A DNA stretch of 48,999 nucleotides from an uncultured Pelagibacteraceae bacterium (lineage in GTDB: Bacteria; Pseudomonadota; Alphaproteobacteria; Pelagibacterales; Pelagibacteraceae). The position numbers and the translations under genes are program-made. The notes below the pieces were generated by a model, which did no database searches, was not told the DNA's origin, and was given only the letters and a program-made list of their open reading frames with translations. Shown here in pieces: positions 40,774 to 48,999 of this stretch (position 1 is its first letter; each line of letters opens with the position of its first letter). Location: assembly GCA_902611465.1 (NCBI GenBank), contig CACLZS010000009.1, forward strand, positions 1 to 48,999. The letters run 5' to 3'.

Positions 40774-41665
40774 TTAAATATTTAGCACAATTTTTATGTA
40801 AACTTGCATGTAATTCAATAAGTTTTTTAAAGTCTTTATTGTAACCACCACCTAAAACTCCACAAATAGGAATTCTTTTATTAAAAAAGTTTCTAATAAC
40901 CATCTCGTCTCTTTTATAAATCCCTTTGTCAGTAATTTTAAGCTTACCTAATCTATCATCTAAATGAATATCAACTCCTGCGATATAAAAAACAAAATCA
41001 AAATTAAAATCGCTTAGAAAAATTAAATTTTGTTTTAAAATATCTAAATACTCATCATCTTTCATGTTTTGCTCAAGCTCAATGTCCAGATCACTTTTTG
41101 ATTTAATCGGTGGATAATTTACTTTTGTGTGCATACTAAATGTAAAAACGTTATTTTCATTTTTAAATATTTCTGAATTTCCGTTACCCTGGTGAACATC
41201 TAAATCAACTATAAGGATTTTATTAGCGAGCCCTCTATTCAAAAGATATTTAGCAGCAACGGCCACATCGTTAAAAACACAAAAACCAGCTCCCTCGTCA
41301 TAGATAGCATGATGACTTCCACCAGCTGTATTACAAGCTATACCATAATTAATTGCTAATTTAGAAGCCAATACAGTTCCGCCTGTTGCAACTAAAGATC
41401 TTCTGACCACACTATCAACTAACGGAAACCCTATTTTTTTTACTAATTTTTCCTCTAAAGTTTTATTTTTAATTTTTAAAATATAATCCTCAGAGTGAAC
41501 TTCTTTTAGTGTATCTACTGAGCATGGATCAGGTTTATAAAACTTCTTTACTACCTTTTCTTTTTTAAGAAAACTTGCTAATTCACCAAACTTTTTAATT
41601 GGAAATTTATTATCATCACCAATTTTTGCTTCATAATCAGGGTGATTAACAACTGGTAATTCCAC
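40760..41665 (-). CDS. Histone deacetylase-family (class II-like) amidohydrolase
   Basis: 301 aa, arginase/deacetylase fold. GGSHHAIYDEGAGFCVFND holds the His-His pair and the FN motif. Zinc ligands appear in the DLDVHQGNG segment and DIHLDDRLG, and the catalytic Tyr in LGGGYNKD. GTG start at 41665. Bacterial members remove acetyl groups from polyamines, acetoin-related small molecules or proteins. The family call is strong; the substrate is unknown. Overlaps msrB by 14 nt. Confidence 0.9.
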   Translation of the reverse strand: MELPVVNHPDYEAKIGDDNKFPIKKFGELASFLKKEKVVKKFYKPDPCSVDTLKEVHSEDYILKIKNKTLEEKLVKKIGFPLVDSVVRRSLVATGGTVLASKLAINYGIACNTAGGSHHAIYDEGAGFCVFNDVAVAAKYLLNRGLANKILIVDLDVHQGNGNSEIFKNENNVFTFSMHTKVNYPPIKSKSDLDIELEQNMKDDEYLDILKQNLIFLSDFNFDFVFYIAGVDIHLDDRLGKLKITDKGIYKRDEMVIRNFFNKRIPICGVLGGGYNKDFKKLIELHASLHKNCAKYLNDKK

Positions 41666-41666
41666 T

Positions 41667-42617
41667 TTACTTTATTTCTCGAATAGGCTTACCAGCAACA
41701 CAGGCTTCTAAATTCTCAATCATTTGTGTGTAGAAAATAGAATAATTTTCAGCTGTGACATAGCCTAAGTGTGGAAGCAAAAGTGCGTTAGGCACAAATC
41801 TCAATTTATGACCACTGGGTAGAGGTTCTTTATCATAAACATCGATACCAGCTCCAGCAATTACATTAGTTGAAAGAGCTATAATTAAATCGTCTTCATT
41901 TACAATTGGACCTCGTGAAGTATTAATTATAAAAGCAGTTTTTTTCATTTTGTCAAATTCAGCAAGCTTAATACAATCTTTGTATCTTTCTCCTCCTTGG
42001 ACATGAATAGATATAAAGTCAGAGTTTTGAATAAGATCCTCTTTACTAGATGGTAAAACATCAAGTTCCTTACACTTATCTAGACTTAAGTTTTCACTCC
42101 AAGCCATAACTTGCATACCAAATGCTTTTCCTATTTTGGCAACTTGAGATCCAACTTTTCCTAAACCAATAAGTCCTAAAATTTTACCCTTTAATTCAAT
42201 TCCTACTGTTGTCTGCCAATAACCTTGATACATATTATCAACCTCAACTTTAATATTCCTGGCAAGACCTAGGATTAAAGCCCATGTTAACTCACATGTT
42301 GGATTTGAATTAATTTCAGTTCCAGTAACAATAATTTTTGCCTTTTTTGCTGCATCTAAATCTATTGCTTTATTTCTCATTCCACTTGTTGAAATATATT
42401 TTAGTTTTTTTAAATTTTTAATGAGATTTGAACTTATTAAAGTTCTCTCTCTCATGATAAGTAAGGCTTCGAATTCTTTTAATTTTTCAATTGTGTCATC
42501 TTCATTTTCAAAAGGTTCACTAAAAATCTCAATATCAAACTTTGATGAAAGATTTTTCAAATCTATAAATTCTTGGGCAACGTTTTGATAGTCGTCTAAA
42601 ATTGCTACTTTAAGCAT
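41667..42617 (-). CDS. D-isomer-specific 2-hydroxyacid dehydrogenase
   Basis: 316 aa with start at ATG 42617 (MLKVAILDDYQNVA), since a longer frame only adds residues inside the neighbouring gene. NAD motif GLGKVGSQVAKIG, catalytic Arg in NTSRGPIVNEDDL, Glu in DVYDKEPLP and His in LPHLGYVT. Converts a 2-hydroxy acid to a 2-oxo acid or the reverse (glycerate/lactate/phosphoglycerate type). The start overlaps the DMT-transporter end by 8 nt and the stop is 1 nt from the deacetylase gene. Confidence 0.9.
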   Translation of the reverse strand: MLKVAILDDYQNVAQEFIDLKNLSSKFDIEIFSEPFENEDDTIEKLKEFEALLIMRERTLISSNLIKNLKKLKYISTSGMRNKAIDLDAAKKAKIIVTGTEINSNPTCELTWALILGLARNIKVEVDNMYQGYWQTTVGIELKGKILGLIGLGKVGSQVAKIGKAFGMQVMAWSENLSLDKCKELDVLPSSKEDLIQNSDFISIHVQGGERYKDCIKLAEFDKMKKTAFIINTSRGPIVNEDDLIIALSTNVIAGAGIDVYDKEPLPSGHKLRFVPNALLLPHLGYVTAENYSIFYTQMIENLEACVAGKPIREIK

Positions 42618-43515
42618 TTTGAGTTTTTTTGTTCGAGATTGTAATACCAGCAATTATAAAAATTGCACCTAAGAAATGATAAAATAAAATTTTTTCATTG
42701 AAAATTATCATAGCCATTATTGCACCTAGAATTGGCATCAAATGAAGAAAAACTCCAGATCTATTAGCTCCAATAAGTTTTACACCTTTTATCCAAAACA
42801 GAAATGAGATTAGACCAGGGAAAAAAACAACATAGAATAAAACTAAATAAAAAGAGGATTGTAATTTGATTACACTTCCCAAACTATAATCAATAAAATA
42901 CATAGGAATTAGAAAAATAACTCCAAAAGTTATAACAGCCTGCAATAGAGAAATTGGAGATAGATTGAATTCCTTTTTTTTCAAAAGAGCTGAATAAAGA
43001 GACCATGCGAACATTGCAATTAATGCAAAAATGTCTCCTTTGTTAAATGATAAATTTAATAAATTATTTAAATTTGCTTTAGTTATTATAAACAAAACAC
43101 CTGTAAGCGAGAGAAATACTCCTATTATTTGAAATGAATTAGTTTTCTCAATTCTAAGTAAAGATGAAAATAATATAATCATAACTGGTACTGTTGAAAT
43201 CATAAGTACTCCAGTAATAACTTGGGTATGTCTGAGTGAGTAAAAAAGAGCTGAATTAAAAACTGTCACAGCTAAAATTCCCAACAATGAAAATAAAAAA
43301 ATATTATCTATTATAATTTTTTTGTTATTTAATAATTCTTTATAAGTGAATGGAAGTAAAATTAACCAAGCCAAAAACCATCTATAAAAATTTAAAGATA
43401 TCGGAGGAATATCAATAATGCTTGCAGCTTTTCCTACTATAAAGTTGCCTGCCCAAAATAAACAAGCTAAAACTAAATAAAGAGAAGCTAAGTATAAAGG
43501 GCTAAGTGTTTTCAT
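42610..43515 (-). CDS. DMT-superfamily (EamA) transporter
   Basis: 301 aa with about ten hydrophobic segments in two EamA repeats (LVLACLFWAGNFIVGKAASI and GDIFALIAMFAWSLYSALLK). Polytopic inner-membrane carrier of the RhaT/YdcZ class. Overlaps the indolepyruvate oxidoreductase gene by 14 nt and the dehydrogenase by 8 nt. Third DMT gene in the window. Confidence 0.87.
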   Translation of the reverse strand: MKTLSPLYLASLYLVLACLFWAGNFIVGKAASIIDIPPISLNFYRWFLAWLILLPFTYKELLNNKKIIIDNIFLFSLLGILAVTVFNSALFYSLRHTQVITGVLMISTVPVMIILFSSLLRIEKTNSFQIIGVFLSLTGVLFIITKANLNNLLNLSFNKGDIFALIAMFAWSLYSALLKKKEFNLSPISLLQAVITFGVIFLIPMYFIDYSLGSVIKLQSSFYLVLFYVVFFPGLISFLFWIKGVKLIGANRSGVFLHLMPILGAIMAMIIFNEKILFYHFLGAIFIIAGITISNKKTQNA

Positions 43516-46500
43516 GAAAAGAATTAAGTAAATCTGTTCTATAGTTTATAGCTTCTTTTATATTCTTTTCTTTAACATGTCCAAAACCTCTGATTTGATC
43601 TGGTATTGACGCTATTTTAACTGCTGTTTCGTAGTTTGATTTATTTATTTTTGTTCCTATGTCAGTAATTGTATCCTTGTAATCTCTTATCAATTCTCTC
43701 TCTTTTTTTCTTTCGTTTAGATAACCAAATGGATCAAGCTTTGTACCTCTTAAAAATTTAAATTTAGATAGTATTTTAAACACATTAAATAACCATCCTC
43801 CAAATTTAACTTTTAGCAATTTCCCATCAACTTTGCTCTTTTTACTAAAAATTGGAGGGGCTAAATAAAAGTTATAATTAAAATTTCCCTCAAAGTTTTT
43901 ATTTACATCGTCTACGAATTTTTTATTTGTCATTAATCGCGACACTTCATACTCATCTTTGTATGCCATTAATTTGAAATAATTTTTTAAGACTGCGGTT
44001 GAGAATTGACTGCCGTTTCCTATGTTTTTATCTATCTTTCTTGCATAACTTACAAGATCTCCAAATTTTTCAGCATATTTTATATTTTGATAATCTTCCA
44101 AAAATTTTAATCTATTCTTATATTTTTCCTCAAAACCCTCTAATAATTCTGGCTCATCTTTAATTATATCTAAAACTTCATCTTTTAAATTTTCATAATG
44201 TCTTCCAAATCTGAATGCATCAATATTATCTTTTACACTTGCGCCATTTAACTCAATTGCTTTTTCAATTGATGAAGCTGAAATTGGTATTAAGCCTGAT
44301 TGATATGCTACTCCAACATTAAACATATTTGATAAAATTGAATTTCCTAAAATCTTTGATGTAATTTTATTTGATGATATAAACTTTATATTTTCTTGAC
44401 CTGCTATATTAATTAAATTATCTCTCATTTCATCAAATGGTAAGTAAAAATTTTTGTCCCTTGTAAAATCTCCAGGCATAACCTCATCTGTATTAATTAT
44501 TAATTTTGAAATTTTTTTATCTAAGGTTTTTATTATTTCTAAATCATTTGATACAAGTAAATCAAATCCTAGAAGCAAGTTAGTATCACCATAAGATAAC
44601 CTTATTGCTCCAACATTTTCTGGTTTTTCAAAAATTCTCAAGAAACTTTTAACAGCTCCACCTTTTTGTGCTAATCCCGTCATATCTAAAACCCCTGATC
44701 CTTTTCCATCTATTTGGGCAGCGGTTGCAAGGACAGCTCCAATTGTAACAACTCCTGTACCACCAATTCCAGCAATCATTATTCCAAAAGATTTATCAAT
44801 TTGAGGTAATATTGGATCGTCTATCTTTGAATTTATTTTATTAATTAAATTATCGTCATAATTTTTCTTAAGTCTTATATCTCCCTCAAGACTTACAAAA
44901 CTTGGACAAAACCCATCTACGCATGTGTAATCTTTGTTACAAGAAGATTGGTCAATTTGTCTTTTTCTTCCATACTCAGTTTCGACAGGTGCAATAGAAA
45001 CACAATTAGATTGGATTCCACAATCTCCACAACCTTCACACAAGTCTTTATTAATAAAAATTTTTTTCCTAGGCTCCTCCAAGATACCTTTTTTTCTTCT
45101 CCTTCTTTTCTCAGCTGCACAAGTTTGATCATAAATTATTACCGTTGTTCCATTAATTTTGCTCAGTTCAATTTGAACATCTATAATATTTTTTCTATCA
45201 TAAACTTTAGAATTTCTCGCAAAACCTCCTCTGTCACTATATTTTTCAATTTCATCTGTAATTATTGCAATTTCTTCGACACCTTCTGCTTCAAGTTGTT
45301 TAGACATTTGAGCAACTGTTGGTAATCCATCTAATGCTTGACCTCCTGTCAGAGCAACGGCATCATTATACAAAATCTTAAATGTCATTTTAGTTTTTGC
45401 TGCAACTGCATGTCTTATGGAGAGAATTCCTGAATGGATGTAAGTCCCATCTCCCATATTTTGAAAAACATGGTCTGTATTACTAAATACAGACTCACCA
45501 ACCCAAGTTGCACCTTCTGATCCCATTTGTGAAAAGCCCTCATTATTTCTCTCCATATGTTCTACAAGATAAGCACAACTAATACCTGTAATTGCTCTAC
45601 TACCTTCAGGTATTCTAGTTGAAGTATTATGAGGGCACCCAGAACAGAAATGTGGGATTCTTTTTAAAGAAATATTTGAATTAGTTTTTTCTTTCAAAGA
45701 GTTTAATTTTTTTGAAAGATTATTTACTTCATCCGGTAAGTTAAGGTAATTAATTATTTCAGATATTTTTAAACCAATTTCTCCTGGATCCAAAGCTCCA
45801 GATGAAACAAATAAATCATTATTATTTTCATCTTTTTTTCCAACAACTTTTACATTTAAATTTTTATTAAATAATATTTCTTTGACTTGTGTTTCAATTA
45901 TTGATCTTTTTTCTTCAACAACAATAATTTTTTCTAAATTTTCAGAAAATTTTTCAATTATTGTTTCCTCTAATGGCCAAGGCATAGCAATTTTAAGAAA
46001 TTTAATTCCTACTTGGTTAGCAATATCTTCATTTATTCCTATTTTTTCTAGCCCTAATTTTGTATCTAAAAAAGACTTTCCAGTACTAATTATTCCAACT
46101 TTTGGCTTTTCTGAGTCAAAAATAATTTTATTCAAATTATTTATTTTACAAAATTCTTTTACATATTTTATTTTATGGTGGTGTAGCCGATATTCTTTTT
46201 CTTGTGCAGTGTCTTTGAGTCTTATATTTAAACCTTCGGATGGATAGTTATCACTTAAAACATCATTAAGTTTTAATCTGTTTTCATCCAAGTCAACTGT
46301 CGCTCCAGAACTCACATTATCATGAACACACTTTATTCCTACCCAGCATCCACTTTTTCTAGATAATTCAATTCCAAGTATTCCATAATCTAGTATTTCT
46401 TGAACACCACTTGGATTAAAAAAAGGTATCATCGCATCAATCATTGCAAATTCACTTTGATGAGAAGTTGTTGAAGACTCACATATATGATCATCACCCA

Positions 46501-46921
46501 TTAAAGCAATGACACCACCAAATTTTGAAGTACCAGCTAAGTTTACATGTTTTAAAGCATCTCCCGCTCTATCTACGCCTGGCCCTTTACCATACCATAT
46601 GCCAAAAACCCCATCATATTTATCTTTTTTTCTTAGATTAACTTGCTGTGTGCCCCATAAAGAAGTTGCTGCAAGTTCTTCGTTTATTCCTGGTTGAAAA
46701 AAAATATTATTTTCATTTAAATATTTTTTGTTTTTTAAAATCTGCTGATCATAACCACCTAGAGGAGATCCTCTATAACCAGAGATATAACATGCAGTAT
46801 TTAAGTTTTTTTGTTTATCTCTTCTTGCTTGAACAATTGGAACTCTAACAAGAGCTTGGGCACCAGTTAAAAATCTAGTGCCTTTACTTAATTTATATTT
46901 GTCTTCAAGTTTAATTTCCAC
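43502..46921 (-). CDS. Indolepyruvate:ferredoxin oxidoreductase, fused alpha/beta chain
   Basis: 1139 aa. The order is N-terminal TPP-binding/pyruvate-ferredoxin oxidoreductase domain (GYRGSPLGGYDQQIL), a central C-terminal TPP domain with CSGCPHNTSTR and GDGTYIHSGILS, then a ferredoxin-like segment (CEGCGDCGIQSNC, with a second cluster CNKDYTCVDGFCPSF). The last part is the beta (gamma-type) domain with GGTGVVTIGAVLATAAQ and LDMTGLAQKGG, plus a 300-residue tail. Decarboxylates aryl- or branched 2-oxo acids to acyl-CoA with ferredoxin. Starts at GTG without a clear ribosome site. The fused form occurs in many aerobic Proteobacteria. Confidence 0.92.
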   Translation of the reverse strand: MEIKLEDKYKLSKGTRFLTGAQALVRVPIVQARRDKQKNLNTACYISGYRGSPLGGYDQQILKNKKYLNENNIFFQPGINEELAATSLWGTQQVNLRKKDKYDGVFGIWYGKGPGVDRAGDALKHVNLAGTSKFGGVIALMGDDHICESSTTSHQSEFAMIDAMIPFFNPSGVQEILDYGILGIELSRKSGCWVGIKCVHDNVSSGATVDLDENRLKLNDVLSDNYPSEGLNIRLKDTAQEKEYRLHHHKIKYVKEFCKINNLNKIIFDSEKPKVGIISTGKSFLDTKLGLEKIGINEDIANQVGIKFLKIAMPWPLEETIIEKFSENLEKIIVVEEKRSIIETQVKEILFNKNLNVKVVGKKDENNNDLFVSSGALDPGEIGLKISEIINYLNLPDEVNNLSKKLNSLKEKTNSNISLKRIPHFCSGCPHNTSTRIPEGSRAITGISCAYLVEHMERNNEGFSQMGSEGATWVGESVFSNTDHVFQNMGDGTYIHSGILSIRHAVAAKTKMTFKILYNDAVALTGGQALDGLPTVAQMSKQLEAEGVEEIAIITDEIEKYSDRGGFARNSKVYDRKNIIDVQIELSKINGTTVIIYDQTCAAEKRRRRKKGILEEPRKKIFINKDLCEGCGDCGIQSNCVSIAPVETEYGRKRQIDQSSCNKDYTCVDGFCPSFVSLEGDIRLKKNYDDNLINKINSKIDDPILPQIDKSFGIMIAGIGGTGVVTIGAVLATAAQIDGKGSGVLDMTGLAQKGGAVKSFLRIFEKPENVGAIRLSYGDTNLLLGFDLLVSNDLEIIKTLDKKISKLIINTDEVMPGDFTRDKNFYLPFDEMRDNLINIAGQENIKFISSNKITSKILGNSILSNMFNVGVAYQSGLIPISASSIEKAIELNGASVKDNIDAFRFGRHYENLKDEVLDIIKDEPELLEGFEEKYKNRLKFLEDYQNIKYAEKFGDLVSYARKIDKNIGNGSQFSTAVLKNYFKLMAYKDEYEVSRLMTNKKFVDDVNKNFEGNFNYNFYLAPPIFSKKSKVDGKLLKVKFGGWLFNVFKILSKFKFLRGTKLDPFGYLNERKKERELIRDYKDTITDIGTKINKSNYETAVKIASIPDQIRGFGHVKEKNIKEAINYRTDLLNSFHENT

Positions 46922-46935
46922 ACTATTTAACTTTA

Positions 46936-48177
46936 TTAGGCAAATCTAACTGAACTGTAGGGTTTTAAATCCATATTTGTATTTTCATTTGCAATCATAC
47001 CAGATACTATTTTTCCAGAAATTGCCCCTAAAGTCCATCCTAAATGATGATGTCCAAATGAGTAAAAAACATTTTTATAATTTTTTGATGGTCCAATTAT
47101 TGGTAAAAAATCTGGCAGCGTTGGTCTAAACCCTAACCACTCATCTTTATGCTCAGGTAAGCCGTCAAGCATATCCCTTGCATTTAAAATTAAGTTTTTG
47201 ATCCTTGATTTTGATAAATCATTTTCTAGTCCGCCAAACTCCACAGTACCAACTACTCTTAACCCTTGATCCATTGGTGACATTCCAAACCCTCTATTAG
47301 AATAAACCACTGGCCTAGTAATCAAATGATCAAAACCTTTAAAATGAACGTGATACCCTCTTTCAGTATCCAGTGGAATATTTTCATGAAGTTTATCAGT
47401 AAGTTTTTTTGAAAACGCACCACATGCAATAACCAATTTATCAAAAACAAATCTCTGGGTTTCCGATCTTAAAACAGGTTTTTCCTCATCAAAGTTCAAA
47501 TCTTGGATATTTAGTTTTAAAAACTTTCCACCTTTTTGTATAAAATTTTCAAATAACTTTAATAATATTTTTTTTGGATTTCTTGCATGCCTTGCATAGT
47601 CATAAAAAACACCTCCATGATAAAATGGTTTTAAATTTGGCTCTAGATCATGTATATCTTTTTTATTTACCACCTGTTGTTTAACACCTAAATCGTCTCT
47701 AATTTTTATTTCTAGTTCCCTACTTTTTAAATTTTTTTCATTCCAAACATATAAAATTCCATTATTTTCAACTAAACCTTCTAAATCTATCTCTTCAAAT
47801 AATTCATCATAAGCCAATAGGGATTGATCTAAAATTTGATGCATATTTTTTGCGGTATGCATCATTTTATCATTAGTACAATTCATTAAAAATTTTGAAA
47901 ACCAAGGGATCATTTTTGGAACATAATTCCATTTAAGTGCCAAAGGTCCTCTTGAGCTCGTAAGCATTGATGGAACATCACTTACAATATCTGGTCTGTT
48001 TAAAGGAACTGATGCATAAGGAGAAAAATGACCTGCATTACCATAAGAGGCTGCATTTCCAGGTTCATCTCTATCAAACAAAATTACTTGATAGCCTTTT
48101 TTTTGAAGAAAAAGAGCATTACATACTCCTTGTATTCCTGCTCCTATTATACCAACTTTTAAAATTTTTTCTGACAC
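46936..48177 (-). CDS. dadA: D-amino acid dehydrogenase-like FAD oxidoreductase
   Basis: 413 aa, DAO/DadA fold. GIIGAGIQGVCNALFLQKKG and FDRDEPGNAASYGNAG bind FAD, and GTVEFGGLENDL and GFRPTLPDFLPIIGPS are conserved DadA positions. The C-terminal SFGHHHLGWTLGAISGKIV closes the FAD site. It oxidises a D-amino acid (or a related secondary amine) to the 2-oxo acid, passing electrons to the membrane. It starts at GTG and lies upstream of the indolepyruvate oxidoreductase (14 nt), so its 2-oxo acid product could feed that enzyme. Proline or sarcosine-type relatives cannot be excluded. Confidence 0.85.
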   Translation of the reverse strand: MSEKILKVGIIGAGIQGVCNALFLQKKGYQVILFDRDEPGNAASYGNAGHFSPYASVPLNRPDIVSDVPSMLTSSRGPLALKWNYVPKMIPWFSKFLMNCTNDKMMHTAKNMHQILDQSLLAYDELFEEIDLEGLVENNGILYVWNEKNLKSRELEIKIRDDLGVKQQVVNKKDIHDLEPNLKPFYHGGVFYDYARHARNPKKILLKLFENFIQKGGKFLKLNIQDLNFDEEKPVLRSETQRFVFDKLVIACGAFSKKLTDKLHENIPLDTERGYHVHFKGFDHLITRPVVYSNRGFGMSPMDQGLRVVGTVEFGGLENDLSKSRIKNLILNARDMLDGLPEHKDEWLGFRPTLPDFLPIIGPSKNYKNVFYSFGHHHLGWTLGAISGKIVSGMIANENTNMDLKPYSSVRFA

Positions 48178-48203
48178 AAGAAAAAATATAGTTGGTGGGA
48201 TAA

Positions 48204-48209
48204 ATTATA
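48204..48209 (-). promoter_or_regulatory. Predicted -10 box for the DadA/indolepyruvate oxidoreductase operon
   Basis: TATAAT on the minus strand at 48209-48204 lies 26 nt upstream of the GTG start, in the 74-nt gap behind rodA. A -35-like TTCACC is 19 nt further upstream, an imperfect distance. This would give a transcript with a leader of about 20 nt. Confidence 0.42.
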
Positions 48210-48251
48210 ATAGATGTTATTTGATCGCGGTGAATAACTGTCTGCATTATC

Positions 48252-48999
48252 TTAACTGCCGATCGGGTCTCGACTGTAAATTTTGCAGCTCATTACGATA
48301 CTTAAACCAAGCATTATTGATAACATTGATGATCCTCCGTACGACATGATAGGAAGTGGTGCTCCAACTATTGGTAATAGTCCAAGAACCATCGCTATAT
48401 TTACAAAAATATATAAGAATAAACCAGATGCAAAACCAAAACAGTATAGTTTTGCAAAAAAAGATCTACTAGAAAAGCCAATCCTTATTATTCTATAAAT
48501 TAATAAAGCGTACAATAAAATTAGTACCATTGAACCAACAAAGCCAAACTCTTCTGAGAAAAGAGTAAAAATAAAGTCAGTGTGTTTTTCAGGTAAGAAT
48601 TCAAGATAACTTTGTGTACCTTGTAAAAAACCTTTGCCTAACAAACCTCCTGAACCAATCGCTATTTTAGATTGAATTATTTGATAACCTGCACCCAAAG
48701 GGTCTCTGTCTGGATTAAAAAAAGTTAATATTCTTGATTTTTGATACGGTTTTAAAAATGAAATTACAAAAGGCAATGAGACTAATAATATTAAACCTGA
48801 ATATACAAAATATTTAAAATTAAGTCCTGCTAACCAAATAATAGCTAACCCACTTCCTGCTATTAAAATTGCTGTTCCCAAGTCAGGTTGAGTTATAACT
48901 AAATAGCAAGGTATCAACAAAAGTATAATTGGTTGTAATAAATATTTATAACTTTGAATGTCTGAGCTTTGAATACGATGGTAATATCTTGCAAAACAA
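48252..48999 (-). CDS. rodA: Rod-shape peptidoglycan polymerase RodA, 5' partial
   Basis: SEDS-family membrane glycosyltransferase of cell elongation. The open frame continues to the right edge of the window, so the N-terminal part is missing; a TTG at 48920 is internal. Seen: ITQPDLGTAILIAGSGLAII, DRDPLGAGYQIIQSKIAIGS, then GGLLGKGFLQGTQSYLEFLP, EKHTDFIFTLFSEEFGF and MVLGLLPIVGAPLPIMSYGG. DPLGxGYQIIQSKIAIGSGG is characteristic of RodA rather than FtsW. Ends at TAA (48254-48252). Its partner PBP2 gene is presumably outside the window. Confidence 0.93.
   Translation of the reverse strand, partial: CFARYYHRIQSSDIQSYKYLLQPIILLLIPCYLVITQPDLGTAILIAGSGLAIIWLAGLNFKYFVYSGLILLVSLPFVISFLKPYQKSRILTFFNPDRDPLGAGYQIIQSKIAIGSGGLLGKGFLQGTQSYLEFLPEKHTDFIFTLFSEEFGFVGSMVLILLYALLIYRIIRIGFSSRSFFAKLYCFGFASGLFLYIFVNIAMVLGLLPIVGAPLPIMSYGGSSMLSIMLGLSIVMSCKIYSRDPIGS

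Noticed and set aside
42618..42653. Longer start for the D-2-hydroxyacid dehydrogenase
   Set aside because: The additional 12 residues lie within the transporter gene and the family's first strand begins at MLKVAILDD (42617).
44934..46247. Plus-strand open frames opposite the indolepyruvate oxidoreductase
   Set aside because: Their translations are low-complexity Phe/Ile/Ser-rich and lie antisense to a gene with clear domain structure.
48178..48251. Possible tRNA or other RNA gene between dadA and rodA because of its higher G/C
   Set aside because: No T-loop, anticodon arm or acceptor pairing could be found; a -10 box fits better.
1..48999. Search for mobile elements, integrase genes, att repeats and CRISPR arrays
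   Set aside because: No transposase, integrase, long direct repeat or spaced repeat array was seen; the islands appear to be normal chromosomal operons.

Overview
The window looks like a slice of a SAR11-type (Pelagibacterales, Alphaproteobacteria) chromosome. The DNA is strongly AT-rich. Genes are packed with 4-nt ATGA/GTGA or TAATG overlaps, and no intergenic gap exceeds about 120 bases. The content is dominated by transporters and catabolic enzymes for dissolved organic nitrogen. I see no phage, insertion sequence, CRISPR array, rRNA or tRNA, and no recognisable transcription-factor gene in 49 kb. The assignment rests on style and gene content; the strain cannot be named from the sequence.

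Region 1 (1-16245) is a quaternary-amine island. A glycine betaine-type ABC transporter (tandem-fused permease, binding protein, ATPase) is interrupted by a reverse-strand gamma-butyrobetaine hydroxylase-like oxygenase. Downstream lie a second 2-oxoglutarate (2OG) oxygenase with an SDR, then an alpha/beta-hydrolase with a flavin monooxygenase-like (LLM) protein. Next come carnitine dehydrogenase, a dehydrocarnitine cleavage enzyme (BKACE) and, divergently, a class II aldolase, a CitE-like lyase, a betainyl-CoA thioesterase-like protein, a TauD-like oxygenase, a BetA-like choline dehydrogenase and a drug/metabolite exporter. Read together, gamma-butyrobetaine, carnitine and possibly choline would converge on glycine betaine.

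Region 2 (16242-25232) begins with an oxygenase gene broken by one extra A in an A8 run, then a 101-nt leader. After it comes a plus-strand operon: LLM oxidoreductase, TPP-dependent lyase/synthase, PF06684 (DUF1185) protein, alpha/beta-hydrolase, aldehyde dehydrogenase and DMT transporter. It is followed by a separately terminated, membrane-anchored amino-acid-type binding protein. The substrate of this catabolic unit is unknown, and it is the best candidate for an undescribed pathway.

Region 3 (25231-38451, all minus strand) holds two complete Liv-type ABC transporters, the AzlCD exporter, a pentapeptide-repeat protein, a glutarate 2-hydroxylase (GlaH/CsiD), a ProC-like reductase and two LysE-family exporters. 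It is nearly one continuous overlapping operon with one internal terminator directly after the second binding protein.

Region 4 (38452-48999) contains a small TIGR03643 protein and a glutaredoxin on plus. On minus it has a DUF1479 oxygenase, MsrB, an HDAC-family deacetylase, a D-2-hydroxyacid dehydrogenase, a DMT transporter, a fused indolepyruvate:ferredoxin oxidoreductase, a DadA-like flavoprotein and the C-terminal part of RodA, which runs off the right edge.
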